Below are positions 49,481 to 60,221 of a stretch of DNA of 64,000 nucleotides, one piece after another. Numbering within the stretch: position 1 is the stretch's first letter; every line of letters starts with the position of its first letter. Source of the DNA: an uncultured Holdemania sp. (GTDB lineage Bacteria > Bacillota_I > Bacilli_A > Erysipelotrichales > Erysipelotrichaceae); the NCBI GenBank assembly GCA_904395815.1, contig CAJFOC010000024.1, positions 1-64,000 on the forward strand, given 5' to 3'. The translations under genes were made by a program, and so were the position numbers. The notes beneath the pieces were generated by a model. It did not search any database. It saw only the letters and a list, made by a program, of their open reading frames with translations, and was not told the origin of the DNA.

Positions 49481-50653
49481 ATGTTGAGAATTATCAATGC
49501 GAAATGGGTGACGCCCCATGGTATTGTTGAAGGACAGGATTGTCTGATTCAGGATGGCGTTTTTGTTGAGAAGCTGGACGGGGATGGCGAGGTGCTGGAT
49601 GCGGAGGGCTGCTATCTCTGCCCGGGGCTGATCGATATTCATACGCACGGACGGATGGGCAGTGATTTCATGGATGCGACGGAAGAGGCGATCGACACCA
49701 TCGCGCGGGCGCATCTGGAACAGGGAACGACGACGATCATTCCGACTTCGCTGGCCGGCAGTCTGGATGAAACGCTGCGTTTTCTGGAAGTGTTTTCCAA
49801 AACGGAAAAACGCCGAACAGGACGGGCGGATATGCCTTCTGTTCATCTGGAAGGACCGTATTTTTCACCGGCTCAGAAGGGAGCGCAGCCGGAAAAATAT
49901 CTGCGTGATCCGGATCCGCAGGAAGTGCAGATTCTTCTTGAACGGTATGGCCGCTGGATTGGCCGCTGGAGCGCAGCCAGCGAGCTGAACGGAATGAAGG
50001 AATTTGCGAAAGCCTGCCGTCAGCAGGGGATCCTTGTCTCGTATGCGCACAGCGACGCCACTACCCAGCAGGCGATGGAAGCCAACGACTGGGGATTCAG
50101 TCATTTCACTCATCTGTATTCCTGCATGAGCAGCGTGCATCGCCGTCAGGGAAGACGGTTTGGCGGACTGGTGGAAGCCGCCTATCTGATGCCGCAGACC
50201 ACCGTGGAACTGATCACGGACGGCATGCATCTGCCGCCGGAGCTGGCAGAGCTGGCCTGGCGCTGTAAGGGAGCGGACCGGGCCTGTCTGATCACGGATT
50301 CAATGCGTGCGGCGGGCTTGCCGGAAGGGGAGTATGTGCTGGGATCCAAGGACGGCGATCATCGGGTCATCGTCAAGGATGGCGTAGCCTGGATGCCGGG
50401 TTTTGAATCGTTTGCCGGCAGTGTTTCTTCGATGCTGCAGGTATTGCGGATTGCGGTGCAGCGCTGCAACATTCCACTGCGCGATGCCGTGCTGATGGCA
50501 ACCCGGACGCCGGCGACGATCATGGGTTTGTCCCATAAGGGCCGGCTTGAGCCGGGATGCGACGCCGACTGCATTCTGCTCGATCAGAATCTGCAGCTGA
50601 CCTGCGTGATCCAGCATGGACAGCGGATCATCAATCAGAAGGAGGCAAAATAA
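49481..50653 (+). CDS. nagA: N-acetylglucosamine-6-phosphate deacetylase
   Basis: GLIDIHTHGRMGSDFMDAT; HLEGPYFSPAQKGAQ; upstream of nagB. Confidence 0.92.
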   Translation: MLRIINAKWVTPHGIVEGQDCLIQDGVFVEKLDGDGEVLDAEGCYLCPGLIDIHTHGRMGSDFMDATEEAIDTIARAHLEQGTTTIIPTSLAGSLDETLRFLEVFSKTEKRRTGRADMPSVHLEGPYFSPAQKGAQPEKYLRDPDPQEVQILLERYGRWIGRWSAASELNGMKEFAKACRQQGILVSYAHSDATTQQAMEANDWGFSHFTHLYSCMSSVHRRQGRRFGGLVEAAYLMPQTTVELITDGMHLPPELAELAWRCKGADRACLITDSMRAAGLPEGEYVLGSKDGDHRVIVKDGVAWMPGFESFAGSVSSMLQVLRIAVQRCNIPLRDAVLMATRTPATIMGLSHKGRLEPGCDADCILLDQNLQLTCVIQHGQRIINQKEAK

Positions 50654-51411
50654 TGAGAATAACACATCAGGATCGACTGGAAATCCGTATTTTTCCAGAT
50701 CGTGACGAGCTGGGAAAAACCGCGGCAGCCGATGTGGCTGACGTCATGCGCCAGCTTCTGACTCAGAAAGAGGAAATCAGCGTAATTTTCGCATCGGCCC
50801 CGTCACAGAATGAATTTCTGCGTTATCTGGGCGAACAGTCGCTTCCGTGGGAGCGGATTACAGCGTTCAACATGGATGAATATGTCGGAATCGACCCGCA
50901 GGCGCCGCAGGGATTCGGCGAGTTTCTGCAGCGTTCGCTGTATTCCCGGGTTAATCTGAAACAGGTGCATCTGTTTGATTGCCAGAGCGAGGATCCGCAG
51001 CAGGAATGTCTGCGCTATGGATCGCTGCTGGAGGTAGCGGATCCGGATATCTGTATTTATGGTATCGGAGAAAACGGCCATCTGGCGTTCAACGATCCGC
51101 CGGTAGCGGATTTCCAGGACCCGAAAACGGTCAAGATTGTGGAGCTGGATCCTGTGTGTCGTCAGCAGCAGGTCAATGACGGCTGTTTTGCGACGCTGGA
51201 GGAGGTTCCGCACTTCGCTTATACTCTGACTATTCCGACGCTGCTGAAAGCGCGCTGGATGTTTGGCATGGTGCCGGGGCCGACCAAGATTGAAGCGGTG
51301 GACAGAGCGGTGAACGGTCCGGTGAGCACGCAGTGTCCGGCCAGCATTCTGCGTTCGCACCCGCGGGCTGTGCTGTATCTGGATGAAGTCAGCGCGCAGA
51401 AGGTACGCTGA
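50653..51411 (+). CDS. nagB: glucosamine-6-phosphate deaminase
   Basis: FNMDEYVGI; YGIGENGHLAFNDPP. Confidence 0.92.
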   Translation: MRITHQDRLEIRIFPDRDELGKTAAADVADVMRQLLTQKEEISVIFASAPSQNEFLRYLGEQSLPWERITAFNMDEYVGIDPQAPQGFGEFLQRSLYSRVNLKQVHLFDCQSEDPQQECLRYGSLLEVADPDICIYGIGENGHLAFNDPPVADFQDPKTVKIVELDPVCRQQQVNDGCFATLEEVPHFAYTLTIPTLLKARWMFGMVPGPTKIEAVDRAVNGPVSTQCPASILRSHPRAVLYLDEVSAQKVR

Positions 51412-51427
51412 TAAGGGTCGGGTAAAG

Positions 51428-52057
51428 ATGGAAACCAAACTGCTGACACAGCAGGATATGACGGAAATTGTCGCTATCCTGCAGCGCGGCGGCCTCGTCG
51501 CTTTTCCGACCGATACGGTCTACGGACTGGCGGTCCGCTATGATGATCCCCAGGCCATCGTCCGGCTGAAACAGGCCAAGCAGCGGCCGGAAACCAAACC
51601 GTTTCCGATGATGGTCGCTTCCCGCGCCCAGATTGAAAGAGTAGCGGTGGTGGATGCGCGCAGCCGTTGTCTGATTGATGAGTGGATGCCGGGAGCGTTG
51701 ACGCTGGTTTTGAGAAAAAGACCGGAGGTGGATCCGGAGGTAACCAATGGATTGGCGACGATCGGTCTGCGCATGCCGGACGACGAGCTGGTTCTGGAAA
51801 TCATTAACCGCGTTGGCGTTCCGCTGCTGGTACCCAGCGCCAATCTCAGCGGTCAGCCAGCCTGCACGACTTCAAAGCAGGTCATGGAACAGCTGGCCGG
51901 GCGTATTGACGCCATCGTCGTCGGGGAAAGCGCGGGCAGCACTTCCAGTACGGTCTGCGATGTGACTGGAACGACGCTGAACATCCTGCGGCAGGGGCCG
52001 ATCCGGCTGGAAGATCTGGAAAAAACACTGCAGAAAACAAAGGAGGAACATGTATGA
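51428..52057 (+). CDS. tsaC: L-threonylcarbamoyladenylate synthase (Sua5/YrdC)
   Basis: GGLVAFPTDTVYGLAVRYDD; KQRPETKPFPMMV. Confidence 0.92.
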   Translation: METKLLTQQDMTEIVAILQRGGLVAFPTDTVYGLAVRYDDPQAIVRLKQAKQRPETKPFPMMVASRAQIERVAVVDARSRCLIDEWMPGALTLVLRKRPEVDPEVTNGLATIGLRMPDDELVLEIINRVGVPLLVPSANLSGQPACTTSKQVMEQLAGRIDAIVVGESAGSTSSTVCDVTGTTLNILRQGPIRLEDLEKTLQKTKEEHV

Positions 52058-52512
52058 AAATCGCAATTGCCTGTGATCATGGCGCATATGACAACAAGGA
52101 ACAGCTGAAACGCAAGCTGATTCAGGAAGGGTATGAGATTGAAGATTTCGGCTGTTTCAGTGCGGACAGCGTCGATTACCCGAAAATGGCATATCCTTGT
52201 GCCAAAGCGGTCAGCGAGGGACGTGCTGATCGGGGAATTGTTCTGTGCGGCACCGGAATCGGGGTCAGCATTGTCGCCAACAAGGTTCGCGGCATCCGCT
52301 GCGCTCACGTCCATGATCCGCAAAGCGCCCGTCTGACTCGTGAGCACAACGATTCCAATATGCTGGCGATGGGCGGCCGGATTCTCTCTCAGCCGCAGAT
52401 TGAGGAAATCGCTGAAATCTGGCTGAAGACGCCGTTTTCCAATGAAGAACGGCATCAGCGCCGGATTGCGATGATCGCCCAGATCGAAGAGGGAACGTTT
52501 GACGCTGAATAA
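52054..52512 (+). CDS. rpiB: ribose-5-phosphate isomerase B
   Basis: IAIACDHGAYDNKEQLK; GIVLCGTGIGVSIVANKVRGIRCA. Confidence 0.94.
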   Translation: MKIAIACDHGAYDNKEQLKRKLIQEGYEIEDFGCFSADSVDYPKMAYPCAKAVSEGRADRGIVLCGTGIGVSIVANKVRGIRCAHVHDPQSARLTREHNDSNMLAMGGRILSQPQIEEIAEIWLKTPFSNEERHQRRIAMIAQIEEGTFDAE

Positions 52513-52640
52513 TTTTCGTAGGCGGCTATCCTGACAACACGAGCGAAGGGAGCAAAGATCCGCTGCGGCATGGTTGGAAGACTGCCGCAGGAGAGTTCTA
52601 ATGCAGCGGTATTCAAAAAGAGGAAAAGGGGTGTTGAAAA

Positions 52641-53273
52641 ATGAAATTAAAAATGATTGTTATTGGCTTTTTCTGTCTGCTTTTTTCCGGATGTTCACCA
52701 ACAGCAGCTCCGCAAAATACGCTGACTCCTTCACCGGAAATTACGCCTGCAACAGCACCGCAGAATACACAAAGTTCTGTGCTTGAAACGCCCGCTGCTG
52801 AAGCGATCGAACAGGGTAAAGAACGCTACTTCACGCTTTCTTATAGGGTGTCGGGGTCTCCGGTGGAGAATCTTCTGGAAGATCGATTTTCATATAGTCC
52901 TACCACAATCGATATCATTATTTCGAACGATGACAAATATATAGGTTTTATCTATGAATATGGAATCGATACGCTTACTGCTGAAGATTTTGATGCCATT
53001 GTGGAACGGGATGCCTTTGGAAATCGTTATCTCTATTATGGTGAACTGACTAAGATTTCGGATGAAGAGATACATAGTTTTAATATTTATCAATCGAAGG
53101 GATCCTTCATTCCTTCATGGAAGGAGTTTGAAAGAACCGTTTCTGATGATATCGACTTTTATGTCATCCAGGAAGATGAGTATTTATCAATCAGTTTTTC
53201 AGAAGATTCTTTACCTTCTTCGCTGAATCCGGCTGAATGTGCTTCATTGAATTTTTCCAGTTTGCTCAGGTAA
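52641..53273 (+). CDS. hypothetical lipoprotein
   Basis: MKLKMIVIGFFCLLFSGCSPT lipobox; T/P/Q-rich linker; no family recognised. Confidence 0.75.
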   Translation: MKLKMIVIGFFCLLFSGCSPTAAPQNTLTPSPEITPATAPQNTQSSVLETPAAEAIEQGKERYFTLSYRVSGSPVENLLEDRFSYSPTTIDIIISNDDKYIGFIYEYGIDTLTAEDFDAIVERDAFGNRYLYYGELTKISDEEIHSFNIYQSKGSFIPSWKEFERTVSDDIDFYVIQEDEYLSISFSEDSLPSSLNPAECASLNFSSLLR

Positions 53274-53499
53274 ACGGTTTTGTTTTATGGATTTCGGCAG
53301 TTCTGACGCGGTGAAAATGGATGCCTCAGCCTGTTGATAAAATTTCCTTTATTCATGACAGATACCTCTCAAACTGGGTCATCCCGTAAGGAGGGGATTT
53401 GAAAATAAGTATAGCTGGGAATGGATTCAGAAAATGGATCGAAAACCATAAAAGAGAGGAATACGCATGTCAGTGCCTGAGAATTGTAAAAGTCTTCAG

Positions 53500-53608
53500 G
53501 AACAATAGAAGAATCCAATCCAAAACAAAAAAGAGGCCTCCCGTAATCTGCAGGGGAACATCCCTGGGTTAAACCTGAAGCTAAATCCTATGAGTCCAGA
53601 ATTCTGAA
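53500..53608 (+). mobile_element. eroded copy of the same IS3-family 3' end found at 43035-43140
   Basis: AACAATAGAAGAATCCAATCCAAAACAAAA...CCTCCCGTAATCTGCAGGGGAACATCC...GTCCAGAATTCTG, clearly alignable to 43035-43140. Confidence 0.75.
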
Positions 53609-53905
53609 CCGACCCCCAAAAGTTAGACCAAAATTCTAACGATCAGGTGGTCGGTTTTTTATGGCCAAGATTCGTTGGAAAAGAGGTACAACGGAAATCC
53701 ACACTGCAGTTTTGATGAACTGAAAGAAGCGATTGAAATACATTGTGGATTACAACGAAGAACGCGCTAAAGAAAAGCTGGGTTGGAAGAGTCCTGTTGA
53801 ATATACGCTCTCTGCCTTGGCTGCATGAAAAGAGCGCAACAACCATTAAAATTGCTACGCTTAAAAGTCTATTTTTTGAAGGTTGACTCATTCCCGGGTA
53901 CAGAT
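53609..53905 (+). mobile_element. second, internally deleted IS3-family remnant (orfB C-terminus, frameshifted)
   Basis: Left-end-like CCGACCCCCAAAAGTTAGACC; readable YNGNPHCSFDELKEAIE then, after a frameshift, YIVDYNEERAKEKLGWKSPVEYT. Confidence 0.7.
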
Positions 53906-54043
53906 CATCATGGTGTTTTTCGTATCCGAATCCAGATTTGAATATCCAAACATGACCTTACAACAGAGGTTACAGTGTTTTGTGACAAGTGATCTGATGA
54001 CAGGTCGCTCAGTTTTCTACTGTTTCGAATCTGAAAAAAAGGA

Positions 54044-54071
54044 TTGACAAACAGGCGGATCATAGTATCAT
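54044..54071 (+). promoter_or_regulatory. sigma-70-type promoter for the GPP34-like gene
   Basis: TTGACA-N16-TATCAT. Confidence 0.55.
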
Positions 54072-54078
54072 TATATCG

Positions 54079-54117
54079 TAAGTGGTAAGTGATAAGTGAT
54101 AAGTGATAAGTGATAAG
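54079..54117 (+). repeat. heptanucleotide tandem repeat (TAAGTGR, five full copies plus TAAG)
   Basis: TAAGTGG TAAGTGA TAAGTGA TAAGTGA TAAGTGA TAAG, running into the AAGGAGG RBS. Confidence 0.95.
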
Positions 54118-54129
54118 GAGGATTACAAA

Positions 54130-54792
54130 ATGAAAGATTTATCCATTACGCAGGAGTACATGATTTGCACAGTCAATGGAAAAGGTACAATACCAAGCTA
54201 TAATCAAAAAGCAGTTGCGTGTCTGATTGTCAGCGGCTTGCTGGAAATGGAATTGGCAAAATGCATTTCCATTAATGATAAAAAGGTCAGCGTCTGTGCT
54301 GAACTGCCAGCGGGGTTGGCTTATCTCAGGCCGCTTTACAATGTGATAAATCAGGACAAACCTGTGAAAATAGCAAAGGTAGTAGAAGCTTTTACGATTG
54401 CTTTTACAAATAAAAAGTTGCGTGAACTTGAGAATGCGTTGATGACCAGTCTGCAGGAAGCCGGCGTTGCAGAACCTGTTAAAGCTGGGATTTTAGGGAA
54501 TAAAGACTGCTACGTTCCTCAAAAAAATATTGTTACAGGGGTTATTGAAAAAATTCGTGCAGAATTACTGGAAGATGGCGAAATATCAGAAGACGTAATT
54601 ATATTGACAGCGCTTATGGCCAAGGCAGGAAATTTGAAAGATTATTTTTCAAAGTATGAGCGGAAAGAATTAAAAAACAGGATAGAAGCAATCAAAAAGA
54701 GCGAAGCAGGAACACTTGCGAAAGAAATGATCCAGCATATCGAGGCATTGGAAATGACAGCATTTATTTCTACAATGTTCTCTAATATTTAA
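54130..54792 (+). CDS. GPP34 (Golgi phosphoprotein 3)-like family protein
   Basis: LSITQEYMICTVNGKGTIPSYNQKAVACLIVSGLLEMELAKCISINDKKV resembles GPP34 N-terminal pattern; AAGGAGG RBS. Confidence 0.55.
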   Translation: MKDLSITQEYMICTVNGKGTIPSYNQKAVACLIVSGLLEMELAKCISINDKKVSVCAELPAGLAYLRPLYNVINQDKPVKIAKVVEAFTIAFTNKKLRELENALMTSLQEAGVAEPVKAGILGNKDCYVPQKNIVTGVIEKIRAELLEDGEISEDVIILTALMAKAGNLKDYFSKYERKELKNRIEAIKKSEAGTLAKEMIQHIEALEMTAFISTMFSNI

Positions 54793-54810
54793 CTGACGAG
54801 GTTGATTGAT

Positions 54811-55068
54811 ATGTCCAGGCAAAGAAGCATGGAGGTCATTGAAAATTCTGAATATGTAACCATTGGTGAATTAGTCAGACTTACAAATCTGCGATACAGT
54901 ACATTGAAATATTATACGGAGGAAGGGATGTTGCCCTTTGAACAGGCGGAGGAGAATTTAACACGGCGCTATAAGCGAGAGCAGAGCGTGGTGCGCATTC
55001 AAAGAATTAAGGATTTGCGTCAGGCGGGAAAATCCATCTCAGAAATTAAGGGAATTCTGAAAGAATGA
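54811..55068 (+). CDS. small MerR-like HTH protein
   Basis: YVTIGELVRLTNLRYSTLKYYTEEGMLPFEQAEENLTRRY; lacks a long effector domain. Confidence 0.75.
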   Translation: MSRQRSMEVIENSEYVTIGELVRLTNLRYSTLKYYTEEGMLPFEQAEENLTRRYKREQSVVRIQRIKDLRQAGKSISEIKGILKE

Positions 55069-55215
55069 TGTTGATCAGACACTTCATTTTTTGATTCTGT
55101 TTCTCTTCTTTCTGTCTGATGAACACAATCCATGCCATACTGAAAAAGGGAAGGCTCTGGCTGTGAAGCGCAAAGCATTCCCTTTTGTTTCGGTCTGATC
55201 TGATTGGTCTTTTCT

Positions 55216-56829
55216 TTATTTGCTGATCGTATCGAGAATCACCGGCAGAACCTGCTTTTTGCGTGAGATCAGATCATCGGCGAACCCGTTATGCAGCACC
55301 TGCTTGAAGCCCTCTTCAATCACCCAGCTTTTTTTGCCGGTGTACAGGAAATGCGAACCTCTACCCGTCGGATCGGTAAACAGGATCAGCAAAAGATCAT
55401 ACTGATGCTGCAGGTTCTGCTCTTCCAGATAATGCAGAAACGGCTGGCGGATACGATGATATTCCTCGCTGTCGCGGCAGACGACCTGGCCGATGGCCAC
55501 TTTGCTGTCGGCGATGCGGTATTCCTTGAAGTCCTCATACATCAGTTCCTGATAGGATTTGTTCAGCAGCGAATCCGAAGTGGCGACCAGCTCATCCGCC
55601 AGCACATCGATGTCCTGATGGGAAAGTTCAGCCAGCCACAGGGCAATCTTCCGATCCAGATCGGTGGTGGTCGGTGATTTCAGATTCATCGTGTCAGACA
55701 ACATGCCTGCCAGCAGCACCCCGGCAATATCCTGAGGAATGGCGACCTGATGCTGCTGGAACAGCTGGGCGATGATCGTGCAGGTGGAACCGACAATCTG
55801 ATTGATAAAGGTGATCGGACTCTGGGTTTCCATGCCGCCGATACGGTGATGATCGACGATTTCCACAATTTCCCCGAAATCCAGATCGTTGACGCTCTGT
55901 TCTTTTTCATTATGATCGACCAGGATGAACTGCTTGCGCCGGTAGTTGAACAGATGGAAGCGGGAAATCGCTCCGATGACCTGCTGTTTTTCATTGATGA
56001 CCGGATAGGTGCGGAACCGGGTCTTGGCGATACGCTGACTGGCGCCGTCCACATTCTCACTGTTGCGGAAAACGACGATATCGCGGGTCATGACCTCTTC
56101 TACGCTGGGACTTTGAAAAATCCGGTGAGCGACGGAAATGGCGCTCAGCGGCGTGTGAATGACCGGCACCTGCTGGGCCTTCGCCATTTCCAGCGTGATC
56201 GAATCGATCCAGTTTTCACCGCAGATCACCAGCAGGGAAGCCTTTTGTCGCAAAGCGGTTCGCTGCACGTCCGGGTTGTTGCCGACGATGACGATTGTTC
56301 CCGGCTCCAGCGAACTGTTCTGACACAGGCTGGGCATCAGATGCACCTTGCCGTTGGTCGTAAACGGTGCGTCGTTGAGAATCTGAGCCTGCGTTGTTTT
56401 GACGATATTGGACAGCGGAACACGTTTCATCAGCTCCTGCAGGGAATCTTCGCTGGCGGTCCACAGGCTGGTCAGGTCGGAAACCGAAACGATCCCTTCC
56501 AGATGACGCTGGGAATCGGTGACGAAAACCCCCTTATTTTTCCGCTGCAGAATGGCGTCGAGCGCCTCTTTCATCGTCGTATCGCGGCGGATCAGGACCG
56601 CCTCATCCTTGTCGATTTCCGCCAGCGTGCATTTGGCACTGCGGATCAGCTCCGGCACCGGCTGATGAAACCGTTTCAGGATGTACTGACTTTCATGGTT
56701 CAGCGGACCGAGCCGGGCTGGCCGGGCCGGGATGCCAAGCTGATTTTTAAGCCAGGCGTAAGCGATGGACGAACAGATGGAATCGGCGTCGGGATTTTTA
56801 TGACCAATGATCATGACAGGTTGTTCCAT
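55216..56829 (-). CDS. ppaC: family II manganese-dependent inorganic pyrophosphatase with inserted CBS/DRTGG region
   Basis: MIIGHKNPDADSICSSIAYA, VDHHRIGGM DHH motif; long regulatory insertion, 537 aa. Confidence 0.9.
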   Translation of the reverse strand: MEQPVMIIGHKNPDADSICSSIAYAWLKNQLGIPARPARLGPLNHESQYILKRFHQPVPELIRSAKCTLAEIDKDEAVLIRRDTTMKEALDAILQRKNKGVFVTDSQRHLEGIVSVSDLTSLWTASEDSLQELMKRVPLSNIVKTTQAQILNDAPFTTNGKVHLMPSLCQNSSLEPGTIVIVGNNPDVQRTALRQKASLLVICGENWIDSITLEMAKAQQVPVIHTPLSAISVAHRIFQSPSVEEVMTRDIVVFRNSENVDGASQRIAKTRFRTYPVINEKQQVIGAISRFHLFNYRRKQFILVDHNEKEQSVNDLDFGEIVEIVDHHRIGGMETQSPITFINQIVGSTCTIIAQLFQQHQVAIPQDIAGVLLAGMLSDTMNLKSPTTTDLDRKIALWLAELSHQDIDVLADELVATSDSLLNKSYQELMYEDFKEYRIADSKVAIGQVVCRDSEEYHRIRQPFLHYLEEQNLQHQYDLLLILFTDPTGRGSHFLYTGKKSWVIEEGFKQVLHNGFADDLISRKKQVLPVILDTISK

Positions 56830-57005
56830 AGGCTACCTCACTTAATTTCATCATACTGAAGTTTGTTCGGAAATACAAGAGCGACCGGGGAAACAGATCG
56901 TGTGAAATCGTGTGAAAACTCACAAGCTTAACCGATGTTTTTCTCATTTTCTGATGGTATAATAAAAAATGATAACGCTTTACTGAAAAGAAAAGGAGAG
57001 ATCCG

Positions 57006-57626
57006 ATGTTACATGTACTGAACCATCCGCTGATCACGCACAAGCTGACGCAGATGCGCAAAACCGAAACCAAGACCAAGGACTTCCGCCAGAATCTGGA
57101 CGAAATCGCCGGATTGATGGCTTATGAAATCTGCCGCGATCTGCCTGTGCGCAAAGTGACGATCCAGACGCCGATCTGCGAATGCGTCACGGAGGAGTTG
57201 TCGCGGGAGATCGTGCTGATTCCGATTCTGCGGGCCGGCCTGGGCCTGGTCAACGGCATTGCGGATCTGATTCCTACCGCCAAGGTGGGGTTCATCGGTC
57301 TGTATCGGGATGAACAGACGCTGCAGCCGCATGAATATTTCGCCAAGTTTCCTTCCACGATGCCGCAAGCGGTCAACATGGTGCTGGATCCGATGCTGGC
57401 GACCGGCGGTTCCGCTGTGGCGGCCATCGACATGATCAAAAAGCGGGGAGCGAAAACGATCAAGCTGGTGTGTCTGGTCGGCGCTCCGGAAGGCGTCAGC
57501 GCTGTGGAAGCGGCGCATCCGGACGTGGATATCTATCTGGCGGCGCTGGATGATCATCTTAACGAACAAGGTTACATCGTTCCGGGACTGGGGGATGCCG
57601 GCGACCGGATTTTCGGTACCCGATGA
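57006..57626 (+). CDS. upp: uracil phosphoribosyltransferase
   Basis: [45 protein letters not shown]. Confidence 0.95.
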   Translation: MLHVLNHPLITHKLTQMRKTETKTKDFRQNLDEIAGLMAYEICRDLPVRKVTIQTPICECVTEELSREIVLIPILRAGLGLVNGIADLIPTAKVGFIGLYRDEQTLQPHEYFAKFPSTMPQAVNMVLDPMLATGGSAVAAIDMIKKRGAKTIKLVCLVGAPEGVSAVEAAHPDVDIYLAALDDHLNEQGYIVPGLGDAGDRIFGTR

Positions 57627-57802
57627 AAACGTGGGTCAGGGCGATGACGCTGGGGACGACGGTCTGCGGCTGCATCCTGACGGGAACCGCACTGGGCCTG
57701 GCGGCGGACCGGTGGCTGTCCATCCGTCCGGCGGGAGTGTTGTGCGGTGTCGTAATCGGAACGGGAGGAGCGTTGGCCGCGCTGTGGCGGCTGACCCGCT
57801 GA
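57623..57802 (+). CDS. AtpZ/AtpI-like small membrane protein (59 aa; below the ORF-track cutoff)
   Basis: [59 protein letters not shown]; overlaps upp stop by 4 bp. Confidence 0.65.
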   Translation: MKTWVRAMTLGTTVCGCILTGTALGLAADRWLSIRPAGVLCGVVIGTGGALAALWRLTR

Positions 57803-58147
57803 TGGACAGACCGACGTTTTCTCTGGCGGCGCTGATCTGCGCCGGAGTGGCGGGAATCGGCTTGCTGACAGACTGGCGGATCAGCACCGGGTTTCTGCTG
57901 GGGGCGTTTGTTTCCGTATTGCTGTACTGGCGGACGGTGCAGTTTTGCGAAACGGTGCTGCAGCGGCAGCACAGCAGCGTTGCGGGAACGGTCGGACATT
58001 TTCTGTTCAGCTACGTTCTGATGGCGCTGCCGTTACTGATCAGCGCGCTGGCTCCGCAGTGGTTTCAGATTTTCGCTGCCGCCGCCGGATTGCTGCTGAT
58101 CAAACTGGTTCTGCTGCTGAAGACTCTGACGGAAAGGAGGAAAGCTC

Positions 58148-59124
<977 letters not shown>

Positions 59125-59169
59125 GTTTGGTGAGATGGGAATTCAGCCATCCAGGGCAGGAGGGAAGAT

Positions 59170-59694
59170 ATGATTGAAGTGGATGTTATCGGCCAGCTGC
59201 TTCCCAATCCGATAACCATGATTACCCAGCTGTGTTCAACGCTGGTGCTGTTTCTGGTCATCAGAAAGTTTCTGTGGGCCAGTGTGAAACGGTTTCTGGA
59301 CCAGCGGGCGGACAAAATGCAGCAGCAGCTGACTCAGAGCGAAACCGATCTGCAAAGGGCGGCTCAGGATCGCCGGCAGGCGGAAAACGAACTGAGACTG
59401 GCTCGGGAACAGTCGTCGCTGATCCTGCAGAAAGCGGCTGAGGAAGCCCGGGACACGCGGGAAACCTTGCTGCGGCAGGCACATCAGGAGGCAGAAGACC
59501 AGCTGACGCGGGCGCGCGGACAGATGGAAATGGAACGGCAGCGCATGCAGAGCGAAATGCGCCGGGAAATGGTGGAGATCGCTCTGAGCGCGACAGAAAA
59601 ACTGATTGCGGACAAGGCTGACGCCCAGGATGACCGCCGGGCGATTGAACAGCTGATCGAGGAAGCCGGAGCTTATGGCCAGTCAGGTCGCTGA
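59170..59694 (+). CDS. atpF: F0F1 ATP synthase subunit b
   Basis: N-terminal TM plus long coiled coil; operon position. Confidence 0.93.
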   Translation: MIEVDVIGQLLPNPITMITQLCSTLVLFLVIRKFLWASVKRFLDQRADKMQQQLTQSETDLQRAAQDRRQAENELRLAREQSSLILQKAAEEARDTRETLLRQAHQEAEDQLTRARGQMEMERQRMQSEMRREMVEIALSATEKLIADKADAQDDRRAIEQLIEEAGAYGQSGR

Positions 59695-60217
59695 GCGCTA
59701 CGGTCAGGCGCTGTTTGAGCTGGCGCAGGAAGAAAACTGTCTGCTGCGCTGGCAGCAGCAGGCGAAGGACGTGATCGCCCTGCTGCGGGAAAATCCCAAG
59801 CTGATCACTTTGCTGAAGGCCGTGCGGATCAGCGCGGCGCAGAAAAAACAGGAAATAGAAACGCTGTTTCAGCCGCTGGCTGACCGGCAGCTCCGGCATT
59901 TTCTCTGCCTTCTGATCGATAAAAAACGCATCGGCAGCGCAGTGGAGATGCTGCAGGTATTCGTTTCTCTGGTCAATCAGCAGCAGGGAGTGCAGGAAGG
60001 GGTTGTCATTTCCGCCCGGCCGTTGCCCGCCAGTGAAATTCAGCGGCTGCAGCATGCGCTGAGCGAGCGCAGCGGCAAGCGGACAGAACTGATCAACCGG
60101 GTGGATCCCCGGTGCATTTCCGGGGTGCGGGTCATCGTGGACAACGAGGTGATCGACGCCTCGATGAAGACGAAGATCGAAAGGCTGAAACAGGAATTGC
60201 TGAAGGAAAGCAGGTGA
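59675..60217 (+). CDS. atpH: F0F1 ATP synthase subunit delta
   Basis: [16 protein letters not shown]; operon position. Confidence 0.92.
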   Translation: MASQVAERYGQALFELAQEENCLLRWQQQAKDVIALLRENPKLITLLKAVRISAAQKKQEIETLFQPLADRQLRHFLCLLIDKKRIGSAVEMLQVFVSLVNQQQGVQEGVVISARPLPASEIQRLQHALSERSGKRTELINRVDPRCISGVRVIVDNEVIDASMKTKIERLKQELLKESR

Positions 60218-60221
60218 AAAA

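Noticed and set aside
52562-52589. CTGCGGCA...TGCCGCAG inverted repeat downstream of rpiB as a terminator
   Set aside because: No T-run on either side; position suggests a terminator but sequence does not support one, so not listed as a feature.
53643-53891. 82-aa minus-strand ORF
   Set aside because: Overlaps the plus-strand IS3 orfB remnant; explained as antisense of transposase debris.
55750-56859. 369-aa plus-strand ORF opposite the Mn pyrophosphatase
   Set aside because: Antisense shadow of a clear DHH-family pyrophosphatase.
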